Below are positions 23,045-28,500 of a DNA stretch of 28,928 bases, in pieces; the stretch's first letter is position 1, and the number at the start of each line of letters is the position of its first letter. The notes beneath the pieces were generated by a model, which saw only the letters and a list, made by a program, of their open reading frames with translations, had not been told where the DNA came from and ran no database searches. Position numbers and translations under genes: made by a program. Source of the stretch: a virus; IMG/VR virus record IMGVR_UViG_3300049825_000647, positions 1 through 28,928 of that record; one strand, given 5' to 3'.

Positions 23045-23262
23045 TATGCAAGTTTCCAATCAGCGGTTAAGAGATCCTCGACATGCGGCAGCCAGTTTAA
23101 TTCGAAATCTCCAGCCGTTTCTTTGTAACCTACGACCAGCCGGCGTGTAGGGTCTTCTCCGACCAAACGAATACAGGAAGTCTCATTAGGCCAGCCCGCC
23201 CGTTGAACGGGCTTCCCGGCTAAAAGTTGATTGACCGCCCAACCGATGCTTTTATCAGACAT
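23044..23262 (-). CDS. tad2: Tad2-like (DUF2829) protein, putative anti-Thoeris sponge
   Basis: The 72-residue protein shows the DUF2829/Tad2 pattern: WAVNQLLAGKPVQRAGWPNE at residues 8-27, a central strand region with IRLVG and VVGYKE, and the ending NWLPHVEDLLTADWKLA (56-72). The ATG at 23262 is chosen because AAGGAG lies eight bases upstream and the codon overlaps the preceding TAA (TAATG); an earlier in-frame ATG at 23283 lacks these signals. Known Tad2 proteins are tetramers that bind the signal 1''-3' gcADPR made by Thoeris ThsB and so keep ThsA inactive. The family also contains untested members. Family assignment is good; ligand binding here is inferred. Confidence 0.78.
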   Translation of the reverse strand: MSDKSIGWAVNQLLAGKPVQRAGWPNETSCIRLVGEDPTRRLVVGYKETAGDFELNWLPHVEDLLTADWKLA

Positions 23263-23531
23263 TACGCTCTCCTTACAGGCCACTGCCGCAGCTGGGCCTT
23301 ATGTAAAGGAATAGGCTCAGCAGCTTGTTTACACGCAGCTAAAAAGGCTCTTTCCATATAATTAGGCTTACCCATCTTTAGTACAAAGTCCACGCTACGT
23401 GCCTGGCCGTCCGGCTTAAAGCGGCGGCAGACTGAAACCACCATGTCCTCTGAAACATAAACCGTTGCTTTCTTAGCGTCACTAAGCAGTAAGGTTTCCA
23501 ACGCTTTCTTAACCGCTGCGCCCGGAGTCAT
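23262..23531 (-). CDS. 89-aa protein of unknown function upstream of the Tad2-like gene
   Basis: The ATG at 23531 is preferred (a GTG four codons earlier is possible). The protein has an N-terminal helix (GAAVKKALETLLLSD), beta strands with ATVYVSEDMVVSVCRRF and ARSVDFVLKMGKPNYMERAF (about 48-67), a Cys-containing helix, and a basic end (HKAQLRQWPVRR). The motif (V/I)GKPNYxER followed by GEP or AEP and KxQL is one I have seen in small phage proteins encoded beside small terminases; the function is unknown. Its stop overlaps the Tad2-like start (TAATG), so the two are co-translated, and it may act in the same anti-defence block. Confidence 0.65.
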   Translation of the reverse strand: MTPGAAVKKALETLLLSDAKKATVYVSEDMVVSVCRRFKPDGQARSVDFVLKMGKPNYMERAFLAACKQAAEPIPLHKAQLRQWPVRRA

Positions 23532-23532
23532 T

Positions 23533-23619
23533 TCAGCACCCACCAGCCATCCGATATCTGGCGCGAACGGGCTCAGCCGGCGTCGGGGAGAATTGCTGCT
23601 TCTTCGGATTCACTCCCAT
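23533..23619 (-). CDS. Possible 28-aa micro-ORF between small terminase and next gene
   Basis: An ATG five bases after the small terminase stop opens 28 codons (MGVNPKKQQFSPTPAEPVRARYRMAGGC) that end one base before the ATG of the 89-aa gene. It has no clear Shine-Dalgarno. The tight fit between two genes and the basic, Pro-containing sequence favour a coupled leader peptide, but a chance frame is equally possible. Confidence 0.3.
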   Translation of the reverse strand: MGVNPKKQQFSPTPAEPVRARYRMAGGC

Positions 23620-23623
23620 TGGC

Positions 23624-24253
23624 TTAGGGTCTCGCAGCTTCGCCTTCAAAGATATTCCCTTCGTCGGGACTGATTTGTTTGGGAAGTCCATTCTGCGCTC
23701 CTTGTCGTGCGTTAGACTGCAGATCCAGCAGGCGATTGGCGAGCTTCGCCAACTGGTCCTCTGCGGGTTGGGGCGGCGGAGGAGGGGCCATTCCCCCCAT
23801 ACCCAAGGCTTTCGCCCCGAGCTCCACCGCTTTGAGGACTACATTGGCCGGGCAAGCGGGCCGTTCGAGGATCTCCTGGAGTCTGTTCAGCGACTGCAGG
23901 GTGAGGCCGCGGAAGCGCTGTTCGACCGTAGCGACCAGGGTCGGATCGACTATCTGCTCCCGCCGCGCGGCCATTGCATACTGCCAGGCATCCGAGGCCA
24001 TCACGTTGCTGATCCAGCTCTGCGTGTAGCCATAGCGGGCCGCGAGGGCTCCTTGGGAAATGCCCGGATTCGCAATGATGAAGTCAATCATATCCGTATG
24101 CGAATAATTCACCTTCGCTAGGTTCCCCATTGTCGGGGCGATCTCTCGGATCATCAGGTCTGCTGCACTCATCGCGGGCCTCGCGGGTTGTTGAGGGTAG
24201 GACCGGGCAGGGGGCGGAAAGTTCCGGGGAGGACGGCGGGCGGGGAAAGGCAT
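23624..24253 (-). CDS. Small terminase subunit
   Basis: The 209-residue protein begins with a Pro/Arg-rich flexible leader (residues 1-27). A helix-turn-helix-like region follows at about 55-85 (DMIDFIIANPGISQGALAARYGYTQSWIS). Then come VMASDAWQYAMAARREQIVDP and RLQEILERPACPANVVLKAVELGAKALGMGG, which is the usual small-terminase arrangement of DNA-binding and oligomerisation helices, and a Pro-rich tail. It recognises the packaging site and loads the large subunit. It is the first gene of the leftward operon and lies upstream of the large terminase with seven small genes between them at most. The ATG at 24253 has no obvious Shine-Dalgarno; an internal ATG at 24172 is an alternative that would remove the leader. 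Confidence 0.75.
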   Translation of the reverse strand: MPFPARRPPRNFPPPARSYPQQPARPAMSAADLMIREIAPTMGNLAKVNYSHTDMIDFIIANPGISQGALAARYGYTQSWISNVMASDAWQYAMAARREQIVDPTLVATVEQRFRGLTLQSLNRLQEILERPACPANVVLKAVELGAKALGMGGMAPPPPPQPAEDQLAKLANRLLDLQSNARQGAQNGLPKQISPDEGNIFEGEAARP

Positions 24254-24448
24254 GGGCCGATCAATGTTGAATGGCCCGGGTGTTTATTTCCAGCTAAAAA
24301 TAGCCCAAGGTGGATTCGCCCGCGCGCAGGAAAAGTTTTTTTGCCCCTCCCCCCTCTGTTTAAGGCCGGCTGACGGCGAAGGGGGCGGGATGAAGTCGGG
24401 AGCGACGCCGGCGCAACAGTGTGGCGCGGAAGCGACAATGGGCGGGAT

Positions 24449-24484
24449 GTTGCGGATTTACAACAGCTGTTGTATTTGTGCAAC
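24449..24484. promoter_or_regulatory. Operator-like dyad with perfect 16-bp core
   Basis: The core TACAACAGCTGTTGTA (24459-24474) is a perfect palindrome. Five bases outside it on each side the arms GTTGC and GCAAC (24449-24453, 24480-24484) are again symmetric about the same centre. This is typical of a dimeric or tetrameric repressor site, and it sits ten bases before a TTGACA box. It could also form a hairpin in RNA, but it has no T-tract for termination. Confidence 0.5.
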
Positions 24485-24493
24485 GGCAGGCCA

Positions 24494-24521
24494 TTGACAA
24501 TTCATTCACGCCAGTTACATC
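24494..24521 (+). promoter_or_regulatory. Possible sigma-70 promoter for rightward genes
   Basis: A consensus -35 box TTGACA (24494-24499) is followed after 16 bases by TACATC as a poor -10 match. The dyad just upstream and the TTACAT repeats downstream suggest regulated initiation. The first supported rightward gene starts about 100 bases further on. Confidence 0.3.
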
Positions 24522-24612
24522 TTGTTACATATTCGGGCTGAACCGATTGAACCATTGGCCGGGCCGGGCGTCATATGTATACAACGGAGCAATTACGCAT
24601 CGTTGAATGAAT

Positions 24613-24623
24613 GGAGTCTCAAA
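24613..24623 (+). promoter_or_regulatory. GGAGTCTCA translation leader (copy 1)
   Basis: GGAGTCTCA followed by AA stands immediately before the ATG at 24624. It decides the start of the 50-aa gene over earlier in-frame codons. Identical copies precede three other rightward genes. Confidence 0.7.
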
Positions 24624-24776
24624 ATGAACGCTTGGTACCTGGTGATTGACGGGACAACAGGCAGGCATATCGGCGGGGTGCGGGCACCCTCGGTAAAATC
24701 TGCAACGTATTGGTCGCGCCGGTTTTTTGGCTGGCGTCGTTTCTCTACTGTAATATTTGTCAGCAAGTGTAAATAA
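24624..24776 (+). CDS. 50-aa basic protein of unknown function
   Basis: The start is set by the GGAGTCTCA leader. The peptide (MNAWYLVIDGTTGRHIGGVR at the head) is rich in Trp, Arg, Phe and Val: an N-terminal strand pair, then a basic aromatic stretch (SRRFFGWRRFSTVIF) that could contact nucleic acid or membrane. It is the first gene in the rightward direction. The next tiny frame starts one base after its stop. No family is recognised. Confidence 0.55.
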   Translation: MNAWYLVIDGTTGRHIGGVRAPSVKSATYWSRRFFGWRRFSTVIFVSKCK

Positions 24777-24777
24777 A

Positions 24778-24843
24778 ATGGACACAGACAACGATACGGG
24801 CGATTTACCGTTTGACGTGGCAGGCTGGCTGGATAGACAATAA
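24778..24843 (+). CDS. Possible 21-aa acidic micro-ORF
   Basis: ATG follows the previous TAA by one base (TAAAATG). The peptide MDTDNDTGDLPFDVAGWLDRQ is strongly acidic and ends before a gap with two inverted repeats. It has no Shine-Dalgarno of its own, so it would depend on coupling. It may be a chance frame. Confidence 0.3.
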   Translation: MDTDNDTGDLPFDVAGWLDRQ

Positions 24844-24861
24844 CGCGGGAACTTCACACAA

Positions 24862-24892
24862 TGGACATTGTCCAAACAGTGCCCATGATGGG
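24862..24892. promoter_or_regulatory. Two adjacent short inverted repeats upstream of 124-aa gene
   Basis: TGGACATTGTCCA (24862-24874) is a 13-base inverted repeat with a single central base, and CCCATGATGGG (24882-24892) is a second one eight bases later. Both lie between the micro-ORF and the 124-aa gene. They could be protein-binding sites or weak RNA hairpins. Confidence 0.35.
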
Positions 24893-24919
24893 AATGGTCC
24901 CGAAGGGCTGGATAACATA

Positions 24920-24930
24920 GGAGTCTCAAA
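24920..24930 (+). promoter_or_regulatory. GGAGTCTCA translation leader (copy 2)
   Basis: GGAGTCTCA plus AA precedes the ATG at 24931, identical to copy 1 through the first four coding bases (ATGA). Confidence 0.75.
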
Positions 24931-25305
24931 ATGAAATTATCGATAGAAGGGAAGAAAATTGTATTCACGTTTGAAGGCTGCACGTCACTTGTGTTCGATC
25001 GAGAGCAGGTGACAAATGCCGAGGCAATTGATGCAGCGGTTATGCTCGGATTCTCGAATAAACTGCGCGATTGCGCAGCGCTTGAGCGGAAAGATAAAGC
25101 AGGCAATGTAGTTAATGTCACGGAACAAATGCGCAGGGATGCAGTAGCGCCAATGGTGGAGCATTTTCACTCGGGAGGCGGTTGGACTGTGAAGAGGATA
25201 GCTGCCCAGAATGCGACAATTGTCGCGATTGCAGCCAAGCTTGGGATTACGTATTCAGAGGCAGAGGCCAAGGTCGCGGAGCAGATGTTGGCGGGACTTG
25301 CGTAG
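24931..25305 (+). CDS. 124-aa protein of unknown function
   Basis: The start is fixed by the GGAGTCTCA leader. The first about 30 residues form strands (KLSIEGKKIVFTFEGCTSLVF); the rest is mostly helical, with AEAIDAAVMLGFSNKLRDCAALERK, a TEQMRRDAVAPMVEHFHSGG segment (about 64-83), and a C-terminal helix-turn-helix-like stretch ATIVAIAAKLGITYSEAEAKVAEQML (about 95-120). The tail might bind DNA, but the match to a true helix-turn-helix is weak. Similar short phage early proteins exist without assigned function. A low-complexity gene-free region follows. Confidence 0.65.
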   Translation: MKLSIEGKKIVFTFEGCTSLVFDREQVTNAEAIDAAVMLGFSNKLRDCAALERKDKAGNVVNVTEQMRRDAVAPMVEHFHSGGGWTVKRIAAQNATIVAIAAKLGITYSEAEAKVAEQMLAGLA

Positions 25306-25700
25306 TCAGCGGGAAAGGGGCATCCGGTTGCAGAGATTGGATACCCCGTTTTGGGGTAACTGGGAATGAGGACTACCACCACCACCACCACAACCACATG
25401 GGTTAGGATGTATAAATGGGGCGGGCAGTTATTTTCTCCTGCTCTCTCTCTCTTCTCAGCAGTAGTATCTATCCAATATATTTTTTTTAGACTGTAATGG
25501 ATGAATGGATTAGAGAGAGATGGATGAGCGGAGAGAGAAGGAATGGGATGGACAAGGTAACTGGGAGGGATAGGGAATGGGGTGTGGGCGTGATGTGGTG
25601 GTGGTGGTGGTGGTGGTGCGACGCGGATTACTCCGGGAACCATACAGCGGGCATGGTGTCGAATGGGGGTATGCAGGGATTGTAGACGGATTAACTGACA
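25306..25700. repeat. Gene-free low-complexity region with complementary trinucleotide runs
   Basis: I see no credible gene in these 395 bases. They contain an ACC run (five units, 25375-25389, with decayed ACs to 25398), a CT run (25441-25453), a T8 tract (25481-25488), two ATGGATGA copies (25497 and 25520), GAGAGA tracts, a direct repeat GGTAACTGGGA (near 25354 and 25555), and a TGG run of seven units (25596-25616). The ACC and TGG runs and the CT and GA runs are mutually complementary, so the strand could fold into a long imperfect hairpin centred near 25490. Frames here encode only homopolymer-like peptides. Confidence 0.6.
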
Positions 25701-26120
25701 ATGGAGAGAAACGTGGCGACAATTGAGTTATTCATTGAAGCAACGCGGGGCTGGTGTCTGAAGGCACAACGGATCTGGCCAGCATTTAAACTGCCGAGGA
25801 TTGAGATCGTTGAGGGGCTAGGTTCAACAGCAGGCATGGTGCATTATGATGGAAGGATTAGATTGAATAAGTTTTACTGCCTTGCGAATCCAGAAGGGAT
25901 GCTAGAAAACACGATACCGCACGAAGTATCGCACTTGCTCGCGTATTCGATACATAGCAGGCAGGGGCAGGGGCATGGGAAACTGTGGACGGATACTTTC
26001 CTTCTGCTTAAACCCGGCGCAGATATAACTCCATGTCACAATTACGGTAATGTCGAGGCAGCGAAGCAGAAAATACAGTCTGTCGCAGATCAGATGCTGA
26101 AGGAATTGTTGAGTAAATAG
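25701..26120 (+). CDS. SprT-like zinc metallopeptidase
   Basis: The 139-residue protein has the metal-binding helix HEVSHLLAY with H74, E75 and H78 (HExxH) and a third ligand candidate in GQGHGKLW (H92), the layout of SprT-like proteases, where the third His follows within about 20 residues. The upstream MVHYDGRIRLNKFYC (46-60) matches the conserved strand that precedes the helix in the family. SprT/Spartan proteins cleave DNA-bound proteins; phage copies may remove host proteins from DNA or process phage proteins, which is not known. The ATG at 25701 has only a weak Shine-Dalgarno, while GTG at 25713 has GGAGAG before it and could be the true start. Confidence 0.8.
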   Translation: MERNVATIELFIEATRGWCLKAQRIWPAFKLPRIEIVEGLGSTAGMVHYDGRIRLNKFYCLANPEGMLENTIPHEVSHLLAYSIHSRQGQGHGKLWTDTFLLLKPGADITPCHNYGNVEAAKQKIQSVADQMLKELLSK

Positions 26121-26262
26121 ACCGTTAGATCGTCCACACCCGGCACAGCCCCCCAGTGCGCCGTAGGCGTGAGACCGTTGAGCGGAGTCTGGAACAGCTG
26201 CTGGAGAAAGTGGGATTCCCTCGAGTCCCCTTTCACGGCATAGGGCCGATAAGGAGCAAACG

Positions 26263-26430
26263 ATGGAATCAATTGTAGGGATACTTATGCGCAGAGATAA
26301 GCTTTCACGGGCCGAGGCACAGGAAATGATTGCTGCGGCACGGGAGGAAGTGGCACAAGGTCGTGATCCAGAGGAAGTGCTGCTGGAGGACTTCGGCCTT
26401 GAACCGGACTGGGTGATAGATCTCCTATGA
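26263..26430 (+). CDS. 55-aa helical acidic phage protein
   Basis: An AAGGAG seven bases before the ATG gives a strong start. The peptide has MRRDKLSRAEAQEMIAAAREEV (residues about 9-30), then an acidic helix and the ending FGLEPDWVIDLL. I recognise this pattern (MRRDxxSxxEA ... FGLEPDYxxxLL) as a common small phage protein of unknown function. Its stop overlaps the start of the helix-turn-helix gene as ATGA, so the two are made together and may act together. Confidence 0.75.
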   Translation: MESIVGILMRRDKLSRAEAQEMIAAAREEVAQGRDPEEVLLEDFGLEPDWVIDLL

Positions 26431-26744
26431 GCAAGCCCATCCTCAATCCTGAGATCATTCAGCGCCTCCGAGAGATGGAGCTCTCAGGGACGCTGAATAC
26501 AAAAGAGGCCGCCCGGCTCTACGGAGTCGGGACGGAGACAATCCGGCGGGCAGTCCGGGGAGATACATGGAGAGTCATCCGCGTATCCGCTTCCCCGGCG
26601 CAGCTTGAGGCCGAGGCAGCAGCATCGGTGAGGAAGCTCGAGGAGCTCATCGCGCTTGAACAAAAGCGCAGAGCGATTCCCGAGCAGATTCTCACCGAGC
26701 TCGAAGGCGCCGATGTGGCGAAGAAACGTGGGTATCTTGACTAG
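26427..26744 (+). CDS. 105-aa helix-turn-helix DNA-binding protein
   Basis: Residues about 20-45 (GTLNTKEAARLYGVGTETIRRAVRG) form a classic helix-turn-helix of the kind that reads an operator or origin. The second half is Ala/Glu-rich and helical (dimerisation) with a basic end. It is tied to the 55-aa gene by ATGA overlap. It is a candidate regulator for the dyad at 24449-24484 or for the repeats in 25306-25700, though nothing in the sequence proves the link. Confidence 0.7.
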   Translation: MSKPILNPEIIQRLREMELSGTLNTKEAARLYGVGTETIRRAVRGDTWRVIRVSASPAQLEAEAAASVRKLEELIALEQKRRAIPEQILTELEGADVAKKRGYLD

Positions 26745-26750
26745 GAGAAA

Positions 26751-26954
26751 ATGATGGCAAGGCATAAATACTTTTGTTCCGGGCAAGCGTATGAAAATGG
26801 CGTAGCAAGACGCATTTTCGCGACGGTAGTTATTTCTCAATTTACCGCAGACTCCCCTACGTTTTTGGAAAGTCTCGAAAAAGCTTGTCGAGACAAATTG
26901 ACAGTTCCGCCCGGGCAGGTTATCTGCTTCACTTGTGTCAGTAAATTAACCTAA
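26751..26954 (+). CDS. 67-aa protein of unknown function
   Basis: The start ATGATG has GGAG four bases upstream; either ATG could be used. The peptide is mixed strand and helix with three Cys (YFCSG, ACRDK, ICFTC) and the segment FATVVISQFTADSPTFLESLEKACRDKL. The gene lies six bases after the helix-turn-helix gene and is followed by the next leader. No family is recognised. Confidence 0.6.
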   Translation: MMARHKYFCSGQAYENGVARRIFATVVISQFTADSPTFLESLEKACRDKLTVPPGQVICFTCVSKLT

Positions 26955-26964
26955 GGAGTCCAAA
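26955..26964 (+). promoter_or_regulatory. GGAGTCCA translation leader (variant)
   Basis: GGAGTCCA plus AA precedes the ATG at 26965. It differs from the GGAGTCTCA form by loss of one base, with the same ATGAA coding start as copy 2. Confidence 0.6.
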
Positions 26965-27132
26965 ATGAAAGCAATTCGCGCAGTGTGGCATCTGCTGTGG
27001 CACGGAGTGACTGAAGAGAAATTTCGCAATGAACAGCTTTGGGCCGCTCTCGATCATGCGGAGCAGCAGGTTGCACTCTGGACAGTCCGGGCGGAGCAGC
27101 GAGAATCTGCACTCCGTCGGGCCGGAGAATAA
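26965..27132 (+). CDS. 55-aa helical protein of unknown function
   Basis: The start follows the variant leader. The peptide is helical with a basic and aromatic head (MKAIRAVWHLLWHGVTEEKF) and a Gln/Glu/Arg-rich coil (LWAALDHAEQQVALWTVRAEQ). The frame was checked codon by codon to TAA. It lies one base before the next gene. No family is recognised. Confidence 0.6.
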   Translation: MKAIRAVWHLLWHGVTEEKFRNEQLWAALDHAEQQVALWTVRAEQRESALRRAGE

Positions 27133-27133
27133 C

Positions 27134-27289
27134 ATGACTAAGGACCAATGGCTCAGAAATCGACTCGTGGCGAAGTACTGGTGCGATAGGATGCGGGAGA
27201 TACTCCAGCGCAGCGGTAGCAGCCGTTCACGAATTGAGGAACCGCGGCAGCTTTCGCTCAAACTTGTCATCCCGAGGGAGGAGAAGTAA
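27134..27289 (+). CDS. 51-aa basic protein of unknown function
   Basis: The start is ATG at 27134 with CGGAG nine bases upstream inside the end of the previous gene. The peptide (MTKDQWLRNRLVAKYWCDRM at the head) is helical and basic, with a Ser/Arg linker and a strand-like end (QLSLKLVIPREEK). Close packing with both neighbours supports it as part of a co-translated small-gene string. Confidence 0.55.
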   Translation: MTKDQWLRNRLVAKYWCDRMREILQRSGSSRSRIEEPRQLSLKLVIPREEK

Positions 27290-27290
27290 A

Positions 27291-27401
27291 ATGGACCTCC
27301 TCACCGAAGCTCTCGTCTTCCTCGTTTTCCTCGCTGGTATCTTCACAGTCCTAGGACTCTTCGGCGTAGCTTGGGAATGGTGGAAAGGGCGTAGGAAATA
27401 A
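27291..27401 (+). CDS. 36-aa single-span membrane peptide
   Basis: A strong GGAGG lies before the ATG, and the gene starts one base after the previous stop. The peptide has a short acidic head (MDLLTEA), one hydrophobic helix (about residues 8-29, Leu/Val/Phe/Gly-rich) and a Trp plus basic tail (WEWWKGRRK), typical of an inner-membrane miniprotein with the tail in the cytoplasm. Such phage peptides may block superinfection or alter membrane proteins; no specific role can be read. Confidence 0.6.
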   Translation: MDLLTEALVFLVFLAGIFTVLGLFGVAWEWWKGRRK

Positions 27402-27465
27402 TTTCATTTACTCGGGAACCCATACGCGGCCCGACGGTCAAACATGGGTATTGCCCGACATCACA

Positions 27466-27476
27466 GGAGTCTCACC
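27466..27476 (+). promoter_or_regulatory. GGAGTCTCA translation leader (copy 3)
   Basis: GGAGTCTCA plus CC precedes the ATG at 27477 and selects this start over an in-frame ATG 33 bases earlier. Just upstream, ACCCAT (27418) and ATGGGT (27444) form an inverted pair, and GCCCGAC occurs twice. Confidence 0.75.
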
Positions 27477-27683
27477 ATGCCACAAAAACGCATCTGCAAA
27501 TATCCTCCTCCCTCCCGAGTCTGGGAGCAAACTGAATCCGGCCGATGGGCTTCCCGCGACTGGCGCCCAGGAAAGTCAGCATGGGGAAGGAAATTGGAAC
27601 TATCCGAGAAAGAAATCTACGCCAAGGAAGTCCTTGGGCAGGAACCTATGCATGAAGTGACGATTATTGAGGCGAATAGCTGA
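27477..27683 (+). CDS. 68-aa protein of unknown function
   Basis: The start is set by leader copy 3. The N-terminal half is basic and Trp/Pro/Arg-rich (CKYPPPSRVWEQTESGRWA, then SRDWRPGKSAWGR), which looks like a small nucleic-acid or protein-binding module; the C-terminal half is an acidic helix and strand (ELSEKEIYAKEVLGQEP). It stands alone with 75 and 96 base gaps on either side. No family is recognised. Confidence 0.6.
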   Translation: MPQKRICKYPPPSRVWEQTESGRWASRDWRPGKSAWGRKLELSEKEIYAKEVLGQEPMHEVTIIEANS

Positions 27684-27694
27684 GAGCCTAGCCG

Positions 27695-27731
27695 TAAGGG
27701 ACTCACCTCCCTTATGAGTGGACTCTCCACT
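27695..27731 (+). promoter_or_regulatory. Two tandem perfect hairpins in a leader region
   Basis: TAAGGGA / TCCCTTA (7 bp, 6-base loop, 27695-27714) is followed three bases later by AGTGGA / TCCACT (6 bp, 3-base loop, 27717-27731). There is no T-tract, so they are not clear intrinsic terminators. They lie in the 96-base gap before the 236-aa gene and could be a 5' UTR structure or RNA-processing sites. CCGTAAGGG is echoed by CCGTAAAGGGG further on. Confidence 0.45.
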
Positions 27732-27779
27732 AAACGGAATAAGTACCCGCCGTAAAGGGGCACGCTTAGGAGATTTACA

Positions 27780-28490
27780 ATGGCTGAAGAAGCAACCAAT
27801 GGAGCAGCAGCTCCGACGAAGAAGCAGACGGAGTACACCACCGTCGCTATGACCGATGGGCGCAGTGTCCAATTCGCTGGCAAGCGCAAGATGATGAAAA
27901 CGACCTTGCTGGATGACAGCAAGATTACCGTCGAAGGAGATATTGCCCAGCTCGAAAAGGGCGCGGTCAGTGTACGTTTTGACTTCGTCAACGGCGAAAC
28001 TCGGACAGTCGCGCTGCCCGCCTCCCTCCTGGCTCGTTTCGCGGGCCACGGTGCGGAACAGAAATACGGTGACGAACTAGCCTCCCCCGCCGACAAACCG
28101 ATGTCTGTTGAAGATATGGTTATGGCTATCGAGGAACTTGATGGCCAGATCCAAAAGGGCGAATGGGGCAAGGGCCGTGCTGAAGGTGGCGGCGGAATCG
28201 CCGGAGCATCCCTCGTCGTGCAGGCGCTGATCGAAGTAACCACGCCTGCCCGCGCAGCCGCAGGAAAGCCCCCCATGACCGTGGCCGAAGTGAAAGCCTA
28301 CCTGGACAAGATGCTGGAGGACTCGAAAGTCCGCGATGGCGCAAATGCGCTGACCCGCCGGGCAATCTACGATTCCTTCCGCAATCCCCAGACCAAGACC
28401 GGCGCAGTTATCAAGCGCTTGGAGGATGATAAGCTGGCCAAGACCTCCAAGGTGGATGCAGATGCTGCGGTCAGTGCAATGCTGGCGTAA
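27780..28490 (+). CDS. 236-aa conserved phage protein of unknown function
   Basis: The start has AGGAG eight bases upstream. After a flexible head, residues about 20-80 form strands with KRKMMKTTLLDD, VRFDFVNGETRTVALPASLLARFAGHGAEQKYGDE (about 65-99). A helical region MVMAIEELDGQIQKGEWGKGRAEGGG follows (about 113-138), then a second helical domain and a Lys/Ala/Asp-rich tail. I recognise the pattern (FxNGExRxxxxPxSLLxxFAxHGAEQKxGDE ... LxKGEW) as a widespread phage protein, often near replication or early genes, with no established function; binding to DNA is a common guess. A structured element and a terminator follow, so it may close this transcription unit. Confidence 0.75.
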   Translation: MAEEATNGAAAPTKKQTEYTTVAMTDGRSVQFAGKRKMMKTTLLDDSKITVEGDIAQLEKGAVSVRFDFVNGETRTVALPASLLARFAGHGAEQKYGDELASPADKPMSVEDMVMAIEELDGQIQKGEWGKGRAEGGGGIAGASLVVQALIEVTTPARAAAGKPPMTVAEVKAYLDKMLEDSKVRDGANALTRRAIYDSFRNPQTKTGAVIKRLEDDKLAKTSKVDADAAVSAMLA

Positions 28491-28500
28491 TCCGGCATCC

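Larger units (their letters stand above)
24254..24623. other. Divergent intergenic control region
   Basis: No gene is supported here. It separates the leftward late operon from the rightward genes. It contains runs of purines and pyrimidines, an A/T tract (AAAAGTTTTTTTG near 24330), a 36-bp dyad at 24449-24484, a TTGACA box at 24494, and a pair of TTACAT direct repeats ten bases apart (24515 and 24525). Promoters for both directions should lie here, but I could not pick a convincing leftward one. Confidence 0.6.

Noticed and set aside
24525-25121. 198-aa minus-strand frame across the start of the right arm
   Set aside because: It is antisense to genes with clear GGAGTCTCA leaders and has no recognisable features.
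25375-25618. CRISPR-like repeat arrangement
   Set aside because: The repeats are simple trinucleotide runs without regular spacers.
25167-25643. 158-aa minus-strand frame with Pro and Val runs
   Set aside because: It reads through the simple repeats and overlaps the 124-aa gene; the peptide is low-complexity and not gene-like.
25497-25685. 62-aa frame with seven consecutive Trp
   Set aside because: The Trp run is only the TGG repeat read in frame, and there is no Shine-Dalgarno before its ATG.
26182-26195. GGAGTCTGG resembling the shared leader
   Set aside because: No start codon stands at the expected distance and no open frame follows, so it is at most a decayed copy.
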